43,185 nt of DNA, taken from the NCBI GenBank assembly GCA_946495765.1, contig CAMMEG010000002.1, positions 1-43,185 on the forward strand, written 5' to 3'. The notes below the pieces were generated by a model. It ran no database searches. It saw only the letters and a list, made by a program, of their open reading frames with translations, and was not told where the DNA came from. Position numbers and translations under genes: made by a program. Shown here one piece after another: positions 1 to 10,652 of this stretch (the stretch's first letter is position 1; each line of letters opens with the position of its first letter). The stretch is from an uncultured Eubacteriaceae bacterium (lineage in GTDB: Bacteria; Bacillota; Clostridia; Lachnospirales; CAG-274).

Positions 1-2
1 GA

Positions 3-122
3 ACTGCTTTTTTAACTTTTCAACAAATCGTTAACATGCCACAGGCTGGTATGGTCGATTTTCCTTCCTGGTATGAAATATCTAAAGTATTTGTGGCTGT
101 AGAAAGAGTAGCAGAATTATAA
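3..122 (+). CDS. C-terminal 39 codons of an unidentified protein (truncated by window edge)
   Basis: Open frame from position 3 to TAA at 120-122 (...TAFLTFQQIVNMPQAGMVDFPSWYEISKVFVAVERVAEL*), followed by a hairpin at 320-363. Confidence 0.5.
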   Translation, partial: TAFLTFQQIVNMPQAGMVDFPSWYEISKVFVAVERVAEL

Positions 123-319
123 AAACCTAATTTTTTTGATACTTTATATCAAAAAAATCTATATGTAAAATTAATATTTTATATATTTTTTTATTAAAAA
201 TATACTTATTTTATATAACATTTAACCTAAAATATTTAAAGTAATAATATATACAAATCTCTTTTTATTATTTAATATTTCAAGCGCCACTAAAAACGGT
301 AAACAACTTTTTAATTATA

Positions 320-363
320 AAAAATAGTTACTTATAAAATTATTTAAATAAGTAACTATTTTT
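320..363. terminator. Hairpin, probable (bidirectional) intrinsic terminator
   Basis: AAAAATAGTTACTTAT ... ATAAGTAACTATTTTT inverted repeat between convergent genes, T-rich flank. Confidence 0.6.
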
Positions 364-495
364 ATAAAAATCTATATAAACAAAATAATAATTATAAATT
401 GTTATATTTATAGTATATTAAATTTTTATCTTATCTTTATAATCATTATTTCGGAACTTTATAATATAGTATATTTTAAAGCTCCTTTTTTGATA

Positions 496-2439
496 CTATT
501 TTATAATTTTATTGTCTATTTCTTGTTTTAATTCTTGTAAAAATATATCTAATGGTTTAGAACCTAAATCTTCACCACGGCTTTTTATAGATACTTCACC
601 CATCTCAGCCTCTTTTTCACCTACAATAAGTAAAAATGGTATTCTTTGAAGTCTTGCTTCTCTTATTTTATAACCTATTTTTTCTGCTCTATAGTCTACC
701 TCTGTTCTTATACAATTATTTTTAAGTTTTTTAACTACGCTTTCAGCATAATCGTGATATTTTTCAGATATAGGTAAAACAATTGCTTGAACTGGAGCAA
801 GCCAAGTTGGGAAGTTCCCTGCATATTTTTCAATAAGCATAGCCAAAGTCCTTTCATAGCAACCAATAGATGTTCTATGAATAATAATTGGATTTTTCTT
901 ATTACCATCTTTATCAACATAAGTCATATTAAATAACTTACCTTGTAAAAAATCTATTTGTACTGTTATAATAGTATCTTCTTTACCATGAACATTTTTA
1001 AACTGTATATCTAATTTAGGACCATAAAAAGCTGCTTCACCTTCTGCTTCTATAAATTCAAGACCTATTTCATTTAATAACTCACGCATAACATTTTGAG
1101 TTTCTTCCCATTGTTCTGGAGTACCTTCATATTTATCTTTATTATTAGGATCCCATTTAGAAAACCTATATGATACATCTTCTTGTATACCAAAAGTACT
1201 CATCATAAAGTTTATTAAGTCCACTGCACTTTTAAATTCTTCACCTAATTGTTCTTTTGTACAAACAATATGCCCTTCAGATATAGTAAACTGACGAACT
1301 CTTATAAGTCCGTGCATTTCTCCAGAAGATTCATTTCTAAATAATGTAGATGTTTCTGCATATCTAATAGGTAAATCTCTATAACTATGCTGTTCTGCAT
1401 TATATACAGTATATTGGAATGGACAAGTCATAGGTCTTAGAGCAAATACTTCTGCATCTTTTTCTTCATCGCCTAGTACAAACATACCATCTTTATAGTG
1501 TTGCCAATGTCCAGATATTTTATATAAATCATTTTTAGCCATTAAAGGTGTTTTTGTAAGTTTATAACCTCTTTTTTCTTCTTCATCTTCTACAAAACGT
1601 TGTAATGTTTGAATTATTTTAGCTCCTTTAGGCATTAAAAGTGGTAATCCTTGTCCTATGTCTTCAGATGTAGTAAATAACCCTAACTCTCTACCTACAC
1701 GGTTATGGTCTCTTTTTTTAGCTTCTTCTTTTTGTTCTAAATATGCCTCTAATTCGCTAGCTTTTGGAAAGGCTGTTGCATATATTCTAGATAACATTTT
1801 ATTTTTTTCGCTACCTTTCCAATATGCCCCAGAAGACCCACTTTCATTTAAAATTTTTATAGCTTTTAAATATTTTGTACTTAAAAGATGAGGTCCTGCA
1901 CAAAGATCTACAAAATCTCCTTGTTTATAAAAACTAATCACTGCATCTTGTGGCAAATCATTTATTAACTCTATTTTATATGGTTCATCATTTTCTTTCA
2001 TTAATTTTAAGGCTTCTTCTCTAGATAGTTCAAATCTTTCTATTTTTAAATCTTCTTTTACTATCTTTTTCATTTCTTTTTCTATTTCTATAAGTTCTTC
2101 CGCAGAAAAAGGCTCTCTATCAAAGTCATAATAAAATCCTTCGTCTGTGGCTGGTCCTATTGCAAGTTTAGCATTAGGATATAATCTTTTAACAGCTTGT
2201 GCTAATATATGTGAACCTGTATGTCTAAAAGCTTTTTTACCTTCTTCTGTATCAAAAGTTAAAAGACTTAAAGAACAATCTTTCTCTATTGGAGTTCTTA
2301 TGTCTAAAACTTCACCATCTACAAGTCCTACAAATGTATTTCTTGCAAGACCTTCACTAATATCTTTTGCTACTTCAAGTATAGTAATACCCTTTTTATA
2401 ACTTTTCAATGTTCCATCTTTTAATGTTATATTTATCAT
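496..2439 (-). CDS. thrS: Threonyl-tRNA synthetase
   Basis: TGS domain, HxxxH editing-type N-terminus, class II motifs (RPMTCPFQY, RNESSGEMHGLIRVRQFT, HRTSIGCYERTLAMLIE); T-box leader upstream. Confidence 0.98.
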   Translation of the reverse strand: MINITLKDGTLKSYKKGITILEVAKDISEGLARNTFVGLVDGEVLDIRTPIEKDCSLSLLTFDTEEGKKAFRHTGSHILAQAVKRLYPNAKLAIGPATDEGFYYDFDREPFSAEELIEIEKEMKKIVKEDLKIERFELSREEALKLMKENDEPYKIELINDLPQDAVISFYKQGDFVDLCAGPHLLSTKYLKAIKILNESGSSGAYWKGSEKNKMLSRIYATAFPKASELEAYLEQKEEAKKRDHNRVGRELGLFTTSEDIGQGLPLLMPKGAKIIQTLQRFVEDEEEKRGYKLTKTPLMAKNDLYKISGHWQHYKDGMFVLGDEEKDAEVFALRPMTCPFQYTVYNAEQHSYRDLPIRYAETSTLFRNESSGEMHGLIRVRQFTISEGHIVCTKEQLGEEFKSAVDLINFMMSTFGIQEDVSYRFSKWDPNNKDKYEGTPEQWEETQNVMRELLNEIGLEFIEAEGEAAFYGPKLDIQFKNVHGKEDTIITVQIDFLQGKLFNMTYVDKDGNKKNPIIIHRTSIGCYERTLAMLIEKYAGNFPTWLAPVQAIVLPISEKYHDYAESVVKKLKNNCIRTEVDYRAEKIGYKIREARLQRIPFLLIVGEKEAEMGEVSIKSRGEDLGSKPLDIFLQELKQEIDNKIIK

Positions 2440-2515
2440 AATCACATTTCTCCTTTTTATTTTAATTAGTATTATATACCTTTTTTATAATTTATATTAA
2501 CTTTATATAGTGCAA

Positions 2516-2550
2516 ATATAAAAAACCCATTTTCCATAAAGGAAAATGGG
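2516..2550 (-). terminator. T-box attenuator terminator
   Basis: On the minus strand: CCCATTTTCC TTTAT GGAAAATGGG TTTTTTAT. Confidence 0.9.
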
Positions 2551-2745
2551 GCATAAAATACGCGGTTCCACCCATATTTATAGCTAAACTATATCTTTAA
2601 TAGTCTTTAACGAAACAACCCGTGCTTTATTAGAGCCAATACTCAAAGGTAGTCTTCATTTATTTCTAGTTAAGATACTTACAGCCAAGGTACCTCTCTC
2701 TGCAAACATTAAAATAAACTACTGTCCTTATCTCAAATTTAAAGT
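2521..2745 (-). promoter_or_regulatory. T-box leader (thrS)
   Basis: Reverse complement contains ATGGGTGGAACCGCG (T-box sequence, 2561-2575) upstream of an intrinsic terminator. A GACTACCTTT segment (ACC at 2648-2650) is a plausible Thr specifier. Confidence 0.93.
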
Positions 2746-2924
2746 ATGTATATATTATATCACTATAATATTTATTGTCAATATTATTTATTAAATATTG
2801 TAACGTTTTTTAAGTAATTCTATCTAAACATCAAGTTAAATTATTATTTTAGTTTTAATTTTTCTTTATTATTATATTCCCTAATTAATATAATATATAA
2901 TTTTTCATTATTTATTAATATACT

Positions 2925-3235
2925 ATTATATTACTAAAAATTTAATAACGCTACTCCTAATATCCAAGTTTTTACATTAATATTAAAATTTCTTCACTTT
3001 CATATTAAGTAGCATCAAAGTCAAATTCTATTTCTAATCTAAAAATAGCTCTTCTTTTAAAACCTTTTATTCTCTTATTCTATTTTTATAAGAAGTATAT
3101 TGTCATTAAAATCATATGATATTATTCTAATAGTATTTTTAAATATATCTTTATTAATTTTAAACATTATTGTATATTCTTTGTTATAAGGTAGTCTTAT
3201 AATATTTCCATCAAAAATAGTCGCTAATGTAGTAA
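2925..3235 (-). pseudogene. Decayed PilZ/YcgR-like paralogue of the adjacent gene
   Basis: Minus-strand fragments in shifted frames (FDGNIIRLPYNKEYTIMFKINKDIFKNTIRIISYDFNDNILLIKIE*; FKRRAIFRLEIEFDFDAT*; LDIRSSVIKFLVI) align collinearly with the intact protein at 3406-4125 (RGEIVKLSNNKQYKIKFKTDKGIFENVMKIVSYDINNGIPIVKIKF; IQRREGFRLNIEIEFEFYV; TLDISNGGLKFIS). Confidence 0.85.
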
Positions 3236-3405
3236 AAATTATCCTAGTCTAGTATTATAAAAATATAGTAAATTTTTATCATTGATTTATATTATTTCTA
3301 TAGGAGTTCATAGTTTTAATTATATTAACATAGTATTATCTTTTTATCACCTTTACATCTAAATAATTCCTTAACTATCCTTTATTTAATTATTTAATTA
3401 TAATA

Positions 3406-4125
3406 TTAATTCCTTAATGCTTTCCCCTTTTTAAATAACTCCCTTTGAGTCTCAAATATATACTTAGATATTTGCTCTTTATACTTTTGAGATATATTAT
3501 CAAATCTACATTTATATGAAAACATATTCTTATCTTTACTATTTATTTCTTCTTTATAAATTATATTACCTAATGTTTCTACAATTACTTCATCTATATT
3601 TAATAAAATTTTTATATTATCTCCTAATTGTATATTTTTATTAGATATAAATTTTAATCCACCATTACTAATATCTAATGTCTTTCCTTTACATAATAAC
3701 ATACCATCTGCTTTTGAATTTTCTATATTCATATCTTTAATAACATAAAATTCAAATTCTATTTCTATATTTAATCTAAATCCTTCTCTTCTTTGTATTT
3801 TTATAGTAGGCTCTATAAACTTTATTTTAACAATAGGAATACCATTATTTATGTCATAAGATACTATTTTCATGACATTTTCAAATATTCCTTTATCAGT
3901 TTTAAATTTTATCTTATACTGTTTATTGTTAGATAATTTTACTATTTCTCCTCGATTATTCTTTGGAGGAATAATAATAACTTCTTTTTCAGATAAAACT
4001 TCAACTAATTTACTATAAAATACCAAATTATTATCATCTATTAAACTTACCTCAATAGGTGTTGACGGTTTTAAATGTAATATACTTTCTCCTTTTTCTT
4101 CTTTTTTTCTTTTAAATGTCCACAT
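3406..4125 (-). CDS. PilZ-domain protein with YcgR-type N-terminal domain (flagellar brake family)
   Basis: QRREGFRL (RxxxR-type motif) and DISNGGLKF (D/NxSxxG motif) of PilZ domains; YcgR-like N-terminal beta domain. Confidence 0.85.
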   Translation of the reverse strand: MWTFKRKKEEKGESILHLKPSTPIEVSLIDDNNLVFYSKLVEVLSEKEVIIIPPKNNRGEIVKLSNNKQYKIKFKTDKGIFENVMKIVSYDINNGIPIVKIKFIEPTIKIQRREGFRLNIEIEFEFYVIKDMNIENSKADGMLLCKGKTLDISNGGLKFISNKNIQLGDNIKILLNIDEVIVETLGNIIYKEEINSKDKNMFSYKCRFDNISQKYKEQISKYIFETQRELFKKGKALRN

Positions 4126-4199
4126 GATATACCCTTTCTTTAAATTATGTATGTAAATATATAATATATGTACTATCATAGTTATTAATATATATTATA

Positions 4200-4579
4200 T
4201 ATTTTTTTAAATGTAAGAATTGGTAACATATCAGAATAATTTATATTCAATTGTATATTACCATATTCAAATATAAGTTCATCTAACATACTAAATTTAT
4301 GTTCCTTTTCAAAATATAAATTATCATAAAATAATTCAAAAATTTTTAAATAATCTGCTCCTAAACTATGTTTAGTTGAAAAAATACATTGTTATATGGA
4401 GTAGAAACTTTTATCAATCCTAAGAAATTAATATATACCGTAGAAAATCTTCTCATTCTACTCATGTTTTATTAAATTATAATTTATTACTTTAAATTCT
4501 TTATCTACCTCATTTTCACCTTTTAAAATCTTAGGATAAAAATTACTATGTCCTTTAACTTTTTGAACTATTTCTGGCA
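4200..4579 (-). pseudogene. Frameshifted/decayed ORF immediately after trpS, unknown function
   Basis: Minus strand: MPEIVQKVKGHSNFYPKILKGENEVDKEFKVINYNLIKHE*, then in the next frame MSRMRRFSTVYINFLGLIKVSTPYNNVFFQ..., then (shift at a T6 run) STKHSLGADYLKIFELFYDNLYFEKEHKFSMLDELIFEYGNIQLNINYSDMLPILTFKK. Coding-like composition is split over frames. Confidence 0.55.
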
Positions 4580-4581
4580 TA

Positions 4582-5574
4582 CTAAATAAACCCCACTTTC
4601 TTTTTAACTTTTTTTAAAGTTTTATTAGCCATATATTCTGCTTTTTGAGCTCCGTCTTTAATAGCTTCTTCTATAAACAATTTGTCTGATAGTATTCTTT
4701 TAAAGTTTTCTTGTATAGGTCTTATTTCTTCTACGACAACTTCAGCTACTGCTTCTTTAAAAGATCCATACCCAAAGTTTGAAAAATCCTTTTCAGCCTG
4801 TCCAATAGTTTTATTTGTAATTGCACAGTATATATTAAGTAAATTTTTAATACCAGGTTTTTCATCGCTATATATAATTTGATTATCAGAATCTGTTACA
4901 CTTCTTTTTATTTTATTTGATATAACTTTTAAATCATCTAATAAATATATAACATTATTTTCATTATCTGAATCCGACTTACTCATTTTTTTAGTAGGGT
5001 TTTGTAGACCCATTATCTTAGCTCCTGCTTTAGGTGTATATATTTCTGGAATAGTAAATATATCACCATATATATTATTAAATCTAATAGCAATGTCTCT
5101 AGATAATTCTAAATGTTGTCTTTGGTCTTCTCCAACTGGTACAACAGATGTCTGATACAATAAAATATCTGCTGCTTGTAAAACAGGATAATTAAAAAGT
5201 CCTGTTGGTATATTTTTACCTTGTTTTTTTGATTTATCTTTAAATTGTGTCATTCTAGACAATTCACCCATATAAGTATAACAGTTTAATATCCACGCTA
5301 GTTCTGCATGAGCTGAAACATTAGACTGGATATATATAATATTTTTAGTATTATCAAGACCTGCAGCTAAATATAATGCAAATAATTCTTTAATATATTT
5401 TCTAAGCATAGCTGGTTCTTGTCTAACAGTTATTGCATGTAAATCTGCTATACAATATATACAATTATATTCCTCTTGTAAAGTTCCCCAATTTTTAAAA
5501 GCTCCTAAATAGTTACCTAAAGTTGGCTTACCTGATGGTTGCATACCACTAAATAAAATATTTTTGTGTGACAT
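4582..5574 (-). CDS. trpS: Tryptophanyl-tRNA synthetase
   Basis: SGMQPSGKPTLGNYLGA (HIGH-region) and KKMSKSDSDNENNVIYLLDD (KMSKS) motifs. Confidence 0.97.
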   Translation of the reverse strand: MSHKNILFSGMQPSGKPTLGNYLGAFKNWGTLQEEYNCIYCIADLHAITVRQEPAMLRKYIKELFALYLAAGLDNTKNIIYIQSNVSAHAELAWILNCYTYMGELSRMTQFKDKSKKQGKNIPTGLFNYPVLQAADILLYQTSVVPVGEDQRQHLELSRDIAIRFNNIYGDIFTIPEIYTPKAGAKIMGLQNPTKKMSKSDSDNENNVIYLLDDLKVISNKIKRSVTDSDNQIIYSDEKPGIKNLLNIYCAITNKTIGQAEKDFSNFGYGSFKEAVAEVVVEEIRPIQENFKRILSDKLFIEEAIKDGAQKAEYMANKTLKKVKKKVGFI

Positions 5575-5601
5575 ACTAAACACTCCTTTACAATTTAACA
5601 C

Positions 5602-7065
5602 TTACCTTTGATTTAATTCATTATCAAAATATAAAGTATTATCATTTAAATTTACTTTTAAAAAGTTATTTTCTTTATCTATTTCAAAACTTTTAACATT
5701 ACCCTTAATAAACTGCCTTTTAATATATTCTATACCATCTAAAGTACATTTAAATTGGTATAAGTTATTATTATCATTGTTTGTTGTAATAACATACATC
5801 ATATCTTCATTTGTCATAATATTATTACCCATACCTAAATATACACTACTATATAAAGGCTCATCTATTTTATATAAATTAACATAAGAAACTAATGTAT
5901 ACATATTATCGTTCATATCTGGAAAATAAAATATATTTTCAAGTGAAAAAACATTTTCTTTAATATCTACCATAGAATTATCTTTATATATATATTCTAA
6001 AATATAAGGTAGCTTTTCTTTTTCTTTAGAAATGTCTATTTTAGATATAGTATATAAATTATTTCCATCTATAATATTTTTATAAAAACTTCCATTACTT
6101 TCTATTGTTTCTATAATTTTTATATGATCTTTATTGGATATATCATAAATAGTAATCTTTAAATTTTTATCTAAATATGTTACAATAAATCTATCATCTG
6201 TTATTTGTATATCTTTAATATTATTACTTGATTTTTCCACTTTAAAACTAAATACTTCCTGCTTATTTTTTGTTACAAAATAAGCTTCTATAAATCCTTG
6301 TGTTGCATATATATTAAAATTATTTGTTTTCTTTATAATAACAGGTTTATTTTGCTCTAACATTTTATTTAAATTGTCAATATTTAACAATTCTGTTTTT
6401 ATAATTTCATTTTGTGTTATTTCCTTTAATAAATGTTTTAAATTATCTTCATTCCCAACAATAGGTAATTGCTTAACTTGCTTTTCTAGCTCTTGTAAAG
6501 TATTTATTTCTTCTATTGGGTCAAATAAATTTTCTATATTACTTATAATTATTAAATCATTGTTATAAAATACTTCTTTTTCAAAAATATCTGCAAAGTT
6601 TCTAAGTGGTATATAAAATCTATCATTTATTATTTTAGATGTAGCATCTAGATCTACTGTTTCTTCACTAGTATTATCTATAAGTTTTATACTTGTCCCA
6701 TTATTAGAAAAAATCATAGCTTTATTATATAATCTTATAATAGTTTCTTTGGTCTGTTTTGAAAAATTAATATCAGCACCAAAAGCTGTTTTTAAAAGTT
6801 TAACTGGTATATAAACTTTACCTTCTTCAATAATTGGAACTAATGTAGAATCTTTTTCATCTATTAAAAATTGTTTTTCATTTATTATAGCAACAGGGCT
6901 ATTTATAGCTAACACAACAGAATTTTTCAACTTATCTTCTGAAGTTATTTCACTAGGTAATGGCTCAATAGCACTTGTTTTTTTAGATGAGATTTGTACT
7001 AATAAAACTACAGTAAGTATAGAAAAATAAACTATTAATATATTTAAAATAATCTTGTTTTTCAT
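5602..7065 (-). CDS. Secreted protein with copper amine oxidase N-terminal-like (stalk) domain and a C-terminal repeat region
   Basis: Signal anchor; two ...VYIPVKLLKTAFGA... / ...RFYIPLRNFADIF... motifs typical of Cu_amine_oxidN1-like domains. Confidence 0.65.
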   Translation of the reverse strand: MKNKIILNILIVYFSILTVVLLVQISSKKTSAIEPLPSEITSEDKLKNSVVLAINSPVAIINEKQFLIDEKDSTLVPIIEEGKVYIPVKLLKTAFGADINFSKQTKETIIRLYNKAMIFSNNGTSIKLIDNTSEETVDLDATSKIINDRFYIPLRNFADIFEKEVFYNNDLIIISNIENLFDPIEEINTLQELEKQVKQLPIVGNEDNLKHLLKEITQNEIIKTELLNIDNLNKMLEQNKPVIIKKTNNFNIYATQGFIEAYFVTKNKQEVFSFKVEKSSNNIKDIQITDDRFIVTYLDKNLKITIYDISNKDHIKIIETIESNGSFYKNIIDGNNLYTISKIDISKEKEKLPYILEYIYKDNSMVDIKENVFSLENIFYFPDMNDNMYTLVSYVNLYKIDEPLYSSVYLGMGNNIMTNEDMMYVITTNNDNNNLYQFKCTLDGIEYIKRQFIKGNVKSFEIDKENNFLKVNLNDNTLYFDNELNQR

Positions 7066-7212
7066 AAAATACCTCCATAAAAGGTTTAATACAATTAATA
7101 TATATTTTAACATATTTACATTTATTTTTCAAATATTTTTAATAAAATTTATATTAAAATCTTCTTGTATAAGCTATAAACTTATAAAATCTTATAATCT
7201 TTATTAAATGAC

Positions 7213-7773
7213 TTACATATAATTAAATAAAAAAAACAATATTATATTTATAATTATACATATAATAAGAGTTTTAATATAAGATTTTATATTTAAACTT
7301 CTTTTTTTCATCTTATTTTTACAATATTTTATAGCTTTATATGATATATAAAATCTTAATGCTATAATTATTATATTTTCCAAAATATAAATATTAAAGA
7401 TGTATTGTAATCCTTCAAAATAATATTTACTAAAAAATATAGTAGTAGTAAAACTTATAAAAAATCCTTTTGAAAAAACTATTAAATATACAAATATATA
7501 ACCAAAAGGTATAAATCCTAAAAACCATATACTTAAAAAATATTTTAATCCTTTAAAAAAAACTTCTAAAAAATATATTAAATCAAACTGTATATCATTT
7601 TCTTGTGTTATAAAACTATCTAAAAATATGTCAATTTTTTGTATACTATTATTATCTATAAAAGTTGAAAATAACGCACCTAAAATACTTCCTAAAAACA
7701 TAGTTATCATTAGATATTTTAAAGTATTATCTTTTGTATTATAATTATAATATTTTCTTCTTGTATATATCAT
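7213..7773 (-). CDS. spoIIM: Stage II sporulation protein M
   Basis: Multi-TM protein of typical size, FLSIWFLGFIPFGYIFVYLIVFSKGF motif; adjacent to spoIIP. Confidence 0.85.
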   Translation of the reverse strand: MIYTRRKYYNYNTKDNTLKYLMITMFLGSILGALFSTFIDNNSIQKIDIFLDSFITQENDIQFDLIYFLEVFFKGLKYFLSIWFLGFIPFGYIFVYLIVFSKGFFISFTTTIFFSKYYFEGLQYIFNIYILENIIIIALRFYISYKAIKYCKNKMKKRSLNIKSYIKTLIICIIINIILFFLFNYM

Positions 7774-7794
7774 TATTATACTCCTTTATATATT

Positions 7795-8889
7795 CTAAGA
7801 AAAAACAACATCATTTATAAGTTCCGCTAAAATCTCCATAGCATTATACATTTCCTGCTTTGTATTTGTCTGGGCTCCTGCCTCTATCAGCATAGTTTTA
7901 GGCTTTAAATGTAAACTATATCTATATGGCTTTATATATATTTTTCTAGTTAATCCCGGATATTTTTCTGTTGCCCTTTTTTGCATATTAAAACTAAGGG
8001 CAAGATTTGTTTCTACATATGGATTAGGTAGATTTGATATATTATTTAGTTTTCCGTTTTCCATTATTCTTGATATACCATTAAAAAACATTAACTTAGC
8101 AGTAGGTTTACCATTTATAGTCTCTACAAGGTGTGTATTTTCATTTACTCCATCCCTATGTAAATCTATAACCATTTCTATTGATGGATTTTCTTCTAAA
8201 ACTTTTCTTATTGTTGGTTCCATTCTTTCATAGGCACCATTTCTTTGTAAACTTCCATTTACCATATCAAAAGATGAATCTGTTATATGTAGTGTTTTTA
8301 TGCCATATTCTTGCTCTAATATATTGGCTAACTTTGTTCCAACACCAACTATGCCTTCATTTATGTCATTAGTGTTGCTGTCTTTAAACATTTCATGTGG
8401 ATGAGTATGAAATATTAACACTTTAGGTTCGTCTTCGCTTTTTTCAATCTTCAAATCTGCACTTAAAAATTTATTTATATCAAAATAGTCTTTGGACATA
8501 CCCGTTGAAGCATCTATTATGTAAAATTCTTGCCTTAAATAATCTAAATTTTCCAGTTTTTTTATATCTATATTGCTATTTGATACCTCATTACTTTTCT
8601 TAACTTCTTCATCTGTCTTTTCATGCTCATAAGATATATCATCAATTCCTATAAGTTCAATATCACCTATTTCTTCAGAATTGTCTATATTAGATACTAT
8701 TATAGTTTCATCTTTATTAAAAATATCTTTAACTTCTTCGTTTATTCTATAATTAGGAAGAGTATCATATAATATAATTTCTCCAAAAGCAACTTCATTT
8801 ATATTAAAAAATAAAATAATAATTATTATTATACTTATAGCTATACCTAAACCTATCTTTTCACATAATTTTTCTATCTTCTTGTCCAT
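7795..8889 (-). CDS. spoIIP: Stage II sporulation protein P (peptidoglycan hydrolase)
   Basis: N-terminal TM; VLIFHTHPHEMF, MVIDLHRDG, LIEAGAQTNT motifs of the SpoIIP amidase domain. Confidence 0.93.
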   Translation of the reverse strand: MDKKIEKLCEKIGLGIAISIIIIIILFFNINEVAFGEIILYDTLPNYRINEEVKDIFNKDETIIVSNIDNSEEIGDIELIGIDDISYEHEKTDEEVKKSNEVSNSNIDIKKLENLDYLRQEFYIIDASTGMSKDYFDINKFLSADLKIEKSEDEPKVLIFHTHPHEMFKDSNTNDINEGIVGVGTKLANILEQEYGIKTLHITDSSFDMVNGSLQRNGAYERMEPTIRKVLEENPSIEMVIDLHRDGVNENTHLVETINGKPTAKLMFFNGISRIMENGKLNNISNLPNPYVETNLALSFNMQKRATEKYPGLTRKIYIKPYRYSLHLKPKTMLIEAGAQTNTKQEMYNAMEILAELINDVVFS

Positions 8890-8954
8890 AATTTTTTCTC
8901 CTTATAAACATAGTAAAATATATAAGTTATAAAAGTATATTCTAAATGAATAAA

Positions 8955-9003
8955 AAATATCACATTTATATTTTAAAAATAAAAAATATAAATGTGATAT
9001 TTT
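8955..9003 (-). terminator. Intrinsic terminator after spoVB-like gene
   Basis: Long inverted repeat AAATATCACATTTATATTTT ... AAAATATAAATGTGATATTT. Confidence 0.75.
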
Positions 9004-9027
9004 ATTAATAAAATTAAGCTATTAATT

Positions 9028-10632
9028 TTAGTCTATTAACCTATATTTGTCTAATATATTTATTATTTTTCTTCCCATAGGTAAAAGAGTTAAATCTTCT
9101 CTTTTAAATCCTCCTATTAAAGCTAAACTTACAATATAAATAATCATAGCAAAAAATATACTAATTAATGTAGAAATAGTATTACTCTTACTAATATAAT
9201 ATATACCTTTATAAGAAAAATAACAAACTACCCCCATTACAATAGATGCTATTGTAGGTTTAAACAATATTCCATTATAGTCTGGTATTATTTTTGTAGC
9301 TTTTTTTAATGTTATAAAATTAAGTATTGATGCAACTATATAACATACTGTAGTGCTAATTACTGCACCTATAACATTTATACTAGGTATAACTATTAAA
9401 AAATAATTTATAGGTATTTTTATAATAGCTCCTATAAAAGCATTTTTAGCTGGAGTTTTCATCTTTCCAATTCCTTGTAAAATACCTGTTATAATTTGAC
9501 AAAGTGCTAAAAATATTATACTAATAGCTCCCCATTTTAAAAGATTACCACCACCAGAATAGTTAGGAAATAATAATAGTAATATTTCATCTGCCAATAC
9601 TCCCATACCTATTGCTGCTGGTATAGATATTATCATTGTAAGTCTTAAACTAACATCTATTTTTCTTCTAACTGTTTTTATATCTTTTTGTGCCATACTA
9701 CTAGCTATACTAGGTAAAACTGCTGTTGCAAGAGCAGTAGATATAGAAACTGGAAGTGTAGTAAGTGTTACATACTTACCTGTTAATTGTCCATATAAAG
9801 CAGTTATTTGACTCTCACTAAAAGCATTTGATGCAGCTAATCTACTATTTACCATTTGCATATCTATAAGATTTGTCATACTAAAAATAGCTGTGCCAGC
9901 AATAATAGGAGTTGCTGTTTTTACTATTTTTATAGCTATTTCTTTATTTGTTTCTATTCTATATCTATGTGTTTTTGTAGATAACTTTCTATTTATATAT
10001 CTTTTTTTATTTAAAAATACTATTAAGATATATATAAGTCCTGCTAAAGCTCCTATACCTGTTCCAGCAGTCCCACCTGCTGCTCCAAGTGGTAAACTAA
10101 TACCTACTAATAAATATGCTAAATAAATGCTAAAAACTGCATTAAAAATTTGCTCAATAACTTGTGATATAGCAGTTGGTACAGTAGTACCAAGTCCTTG
10201 AAAATAACCTCTAAAAACAGACATAGCCGATACTATAAATACAGTAGGTGAAAGTGTAAGTATAGTATAATAGCTATTGGGGCTTCCAATTATATTACAA
10301 AAAAATCTAGCTGACACAAACATAATAATAGAAGAAATTAAACCTACTGTTGAGGATAAAATAAGTGACATTTTAAATGTTTTTTTAACGTTTCTATATT
10401 CTTTTAATGCTACTTTTTCAGATACTATTTTAGATATAGCAGCTGGCAACCCTGCCGAACTCATAACAAGAAAAAAGTTATATAAATAAAAACCTGCACT
10501 ATATATACCATTTCCCTCGTCACCAAGCATATCTGTTAAAGGTAATCTATATAAAAACCCTAATAATCTAACTAAAAGACTAGCTACTGCAAGTATGGCT
10601 GCTTGTTTAATAAATTTTGCTTTGCTCAACAA
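9028..10632 (-). CDS. SpoVB-like / MOP-superfamily polysaccharide (lipid II) flippase
   Basis: 12-14 TM MATE/MOP protein, start AAILAVASLLVRLLGFLYRLPLTDMLGDEGNGIY typical of SpoVB-family proteins. Confidence 0.88.
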   Translation of the reverse strand: MLSKAKFIKQAAILAVASLLVRLLGFLYRLPLTDMLGDEGNGIYSAGFYLYNFFLVMSSAGLPAAISKIVSEKVALKEYRNVKKTFKMSLILSSTVGLISSIIMFVSARFFCNIIGSPNSYYTILTLSPTVFIVSAMSVFRGYFQGLGTTVPTAISQVIEQIFNAVFSIYLAYLLVGISLPLGAAGGTAGTGIGALAGLIYILIVFLNKKRYINRKLSTKTHRYRIETNKEIAIKIVKTATPIIAGTAIFSMTNLIDMQMVNSRLAASNAFSESQITALYGQLTGKYVTLTTLPVSISTALATAVLPSIASSMAQKDIKTVRRKIDVSLRLTMIISIPAAIGMGVLADEILLLLFPNYSGGGNLLKWGAISIIFLALCQIITGILQGIGKMKTPAKNAFIGAIIKIPINYFLIVIPSINVIGAVISTTVCYIVASILNFITLKKATKIIPDYNGILFKPTIASIVMGVVCYFSYKGIYYISKSNTISTLISIFFAMIIYIVSLALIGGFKREDLTLLPMGRKIINILDKYRLID

Positions 10633-10652
10633 GATACCTCCTTATGTAGCTT

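Noticed and set aside
240-310. ACTAAAAACGG at about 283-292 as another copy of the dispersed repeat
   Set aside because: Only a short match; the rest of the consensus is absent.
735-920. Many short ORFs antisense to or overlapping large genes in the supplied track (e.g. 735-920, 1658-1891, 2147-2401, 9893-10126, 19549-19896, 34322-34516, 39989-40333)
   Set aside because: They lie opposite or out of frame with well-recognised coding genes, lack RBS/recognisable domains, and reflect AT-rich codon usage.
9028-10632. MOP flippase as part of a capsule or defence island
   Set aside because: Context is sporulation/housekeeping genes and sequence resembles SpoVB-type proteins; no glycosyltransferases nearby.
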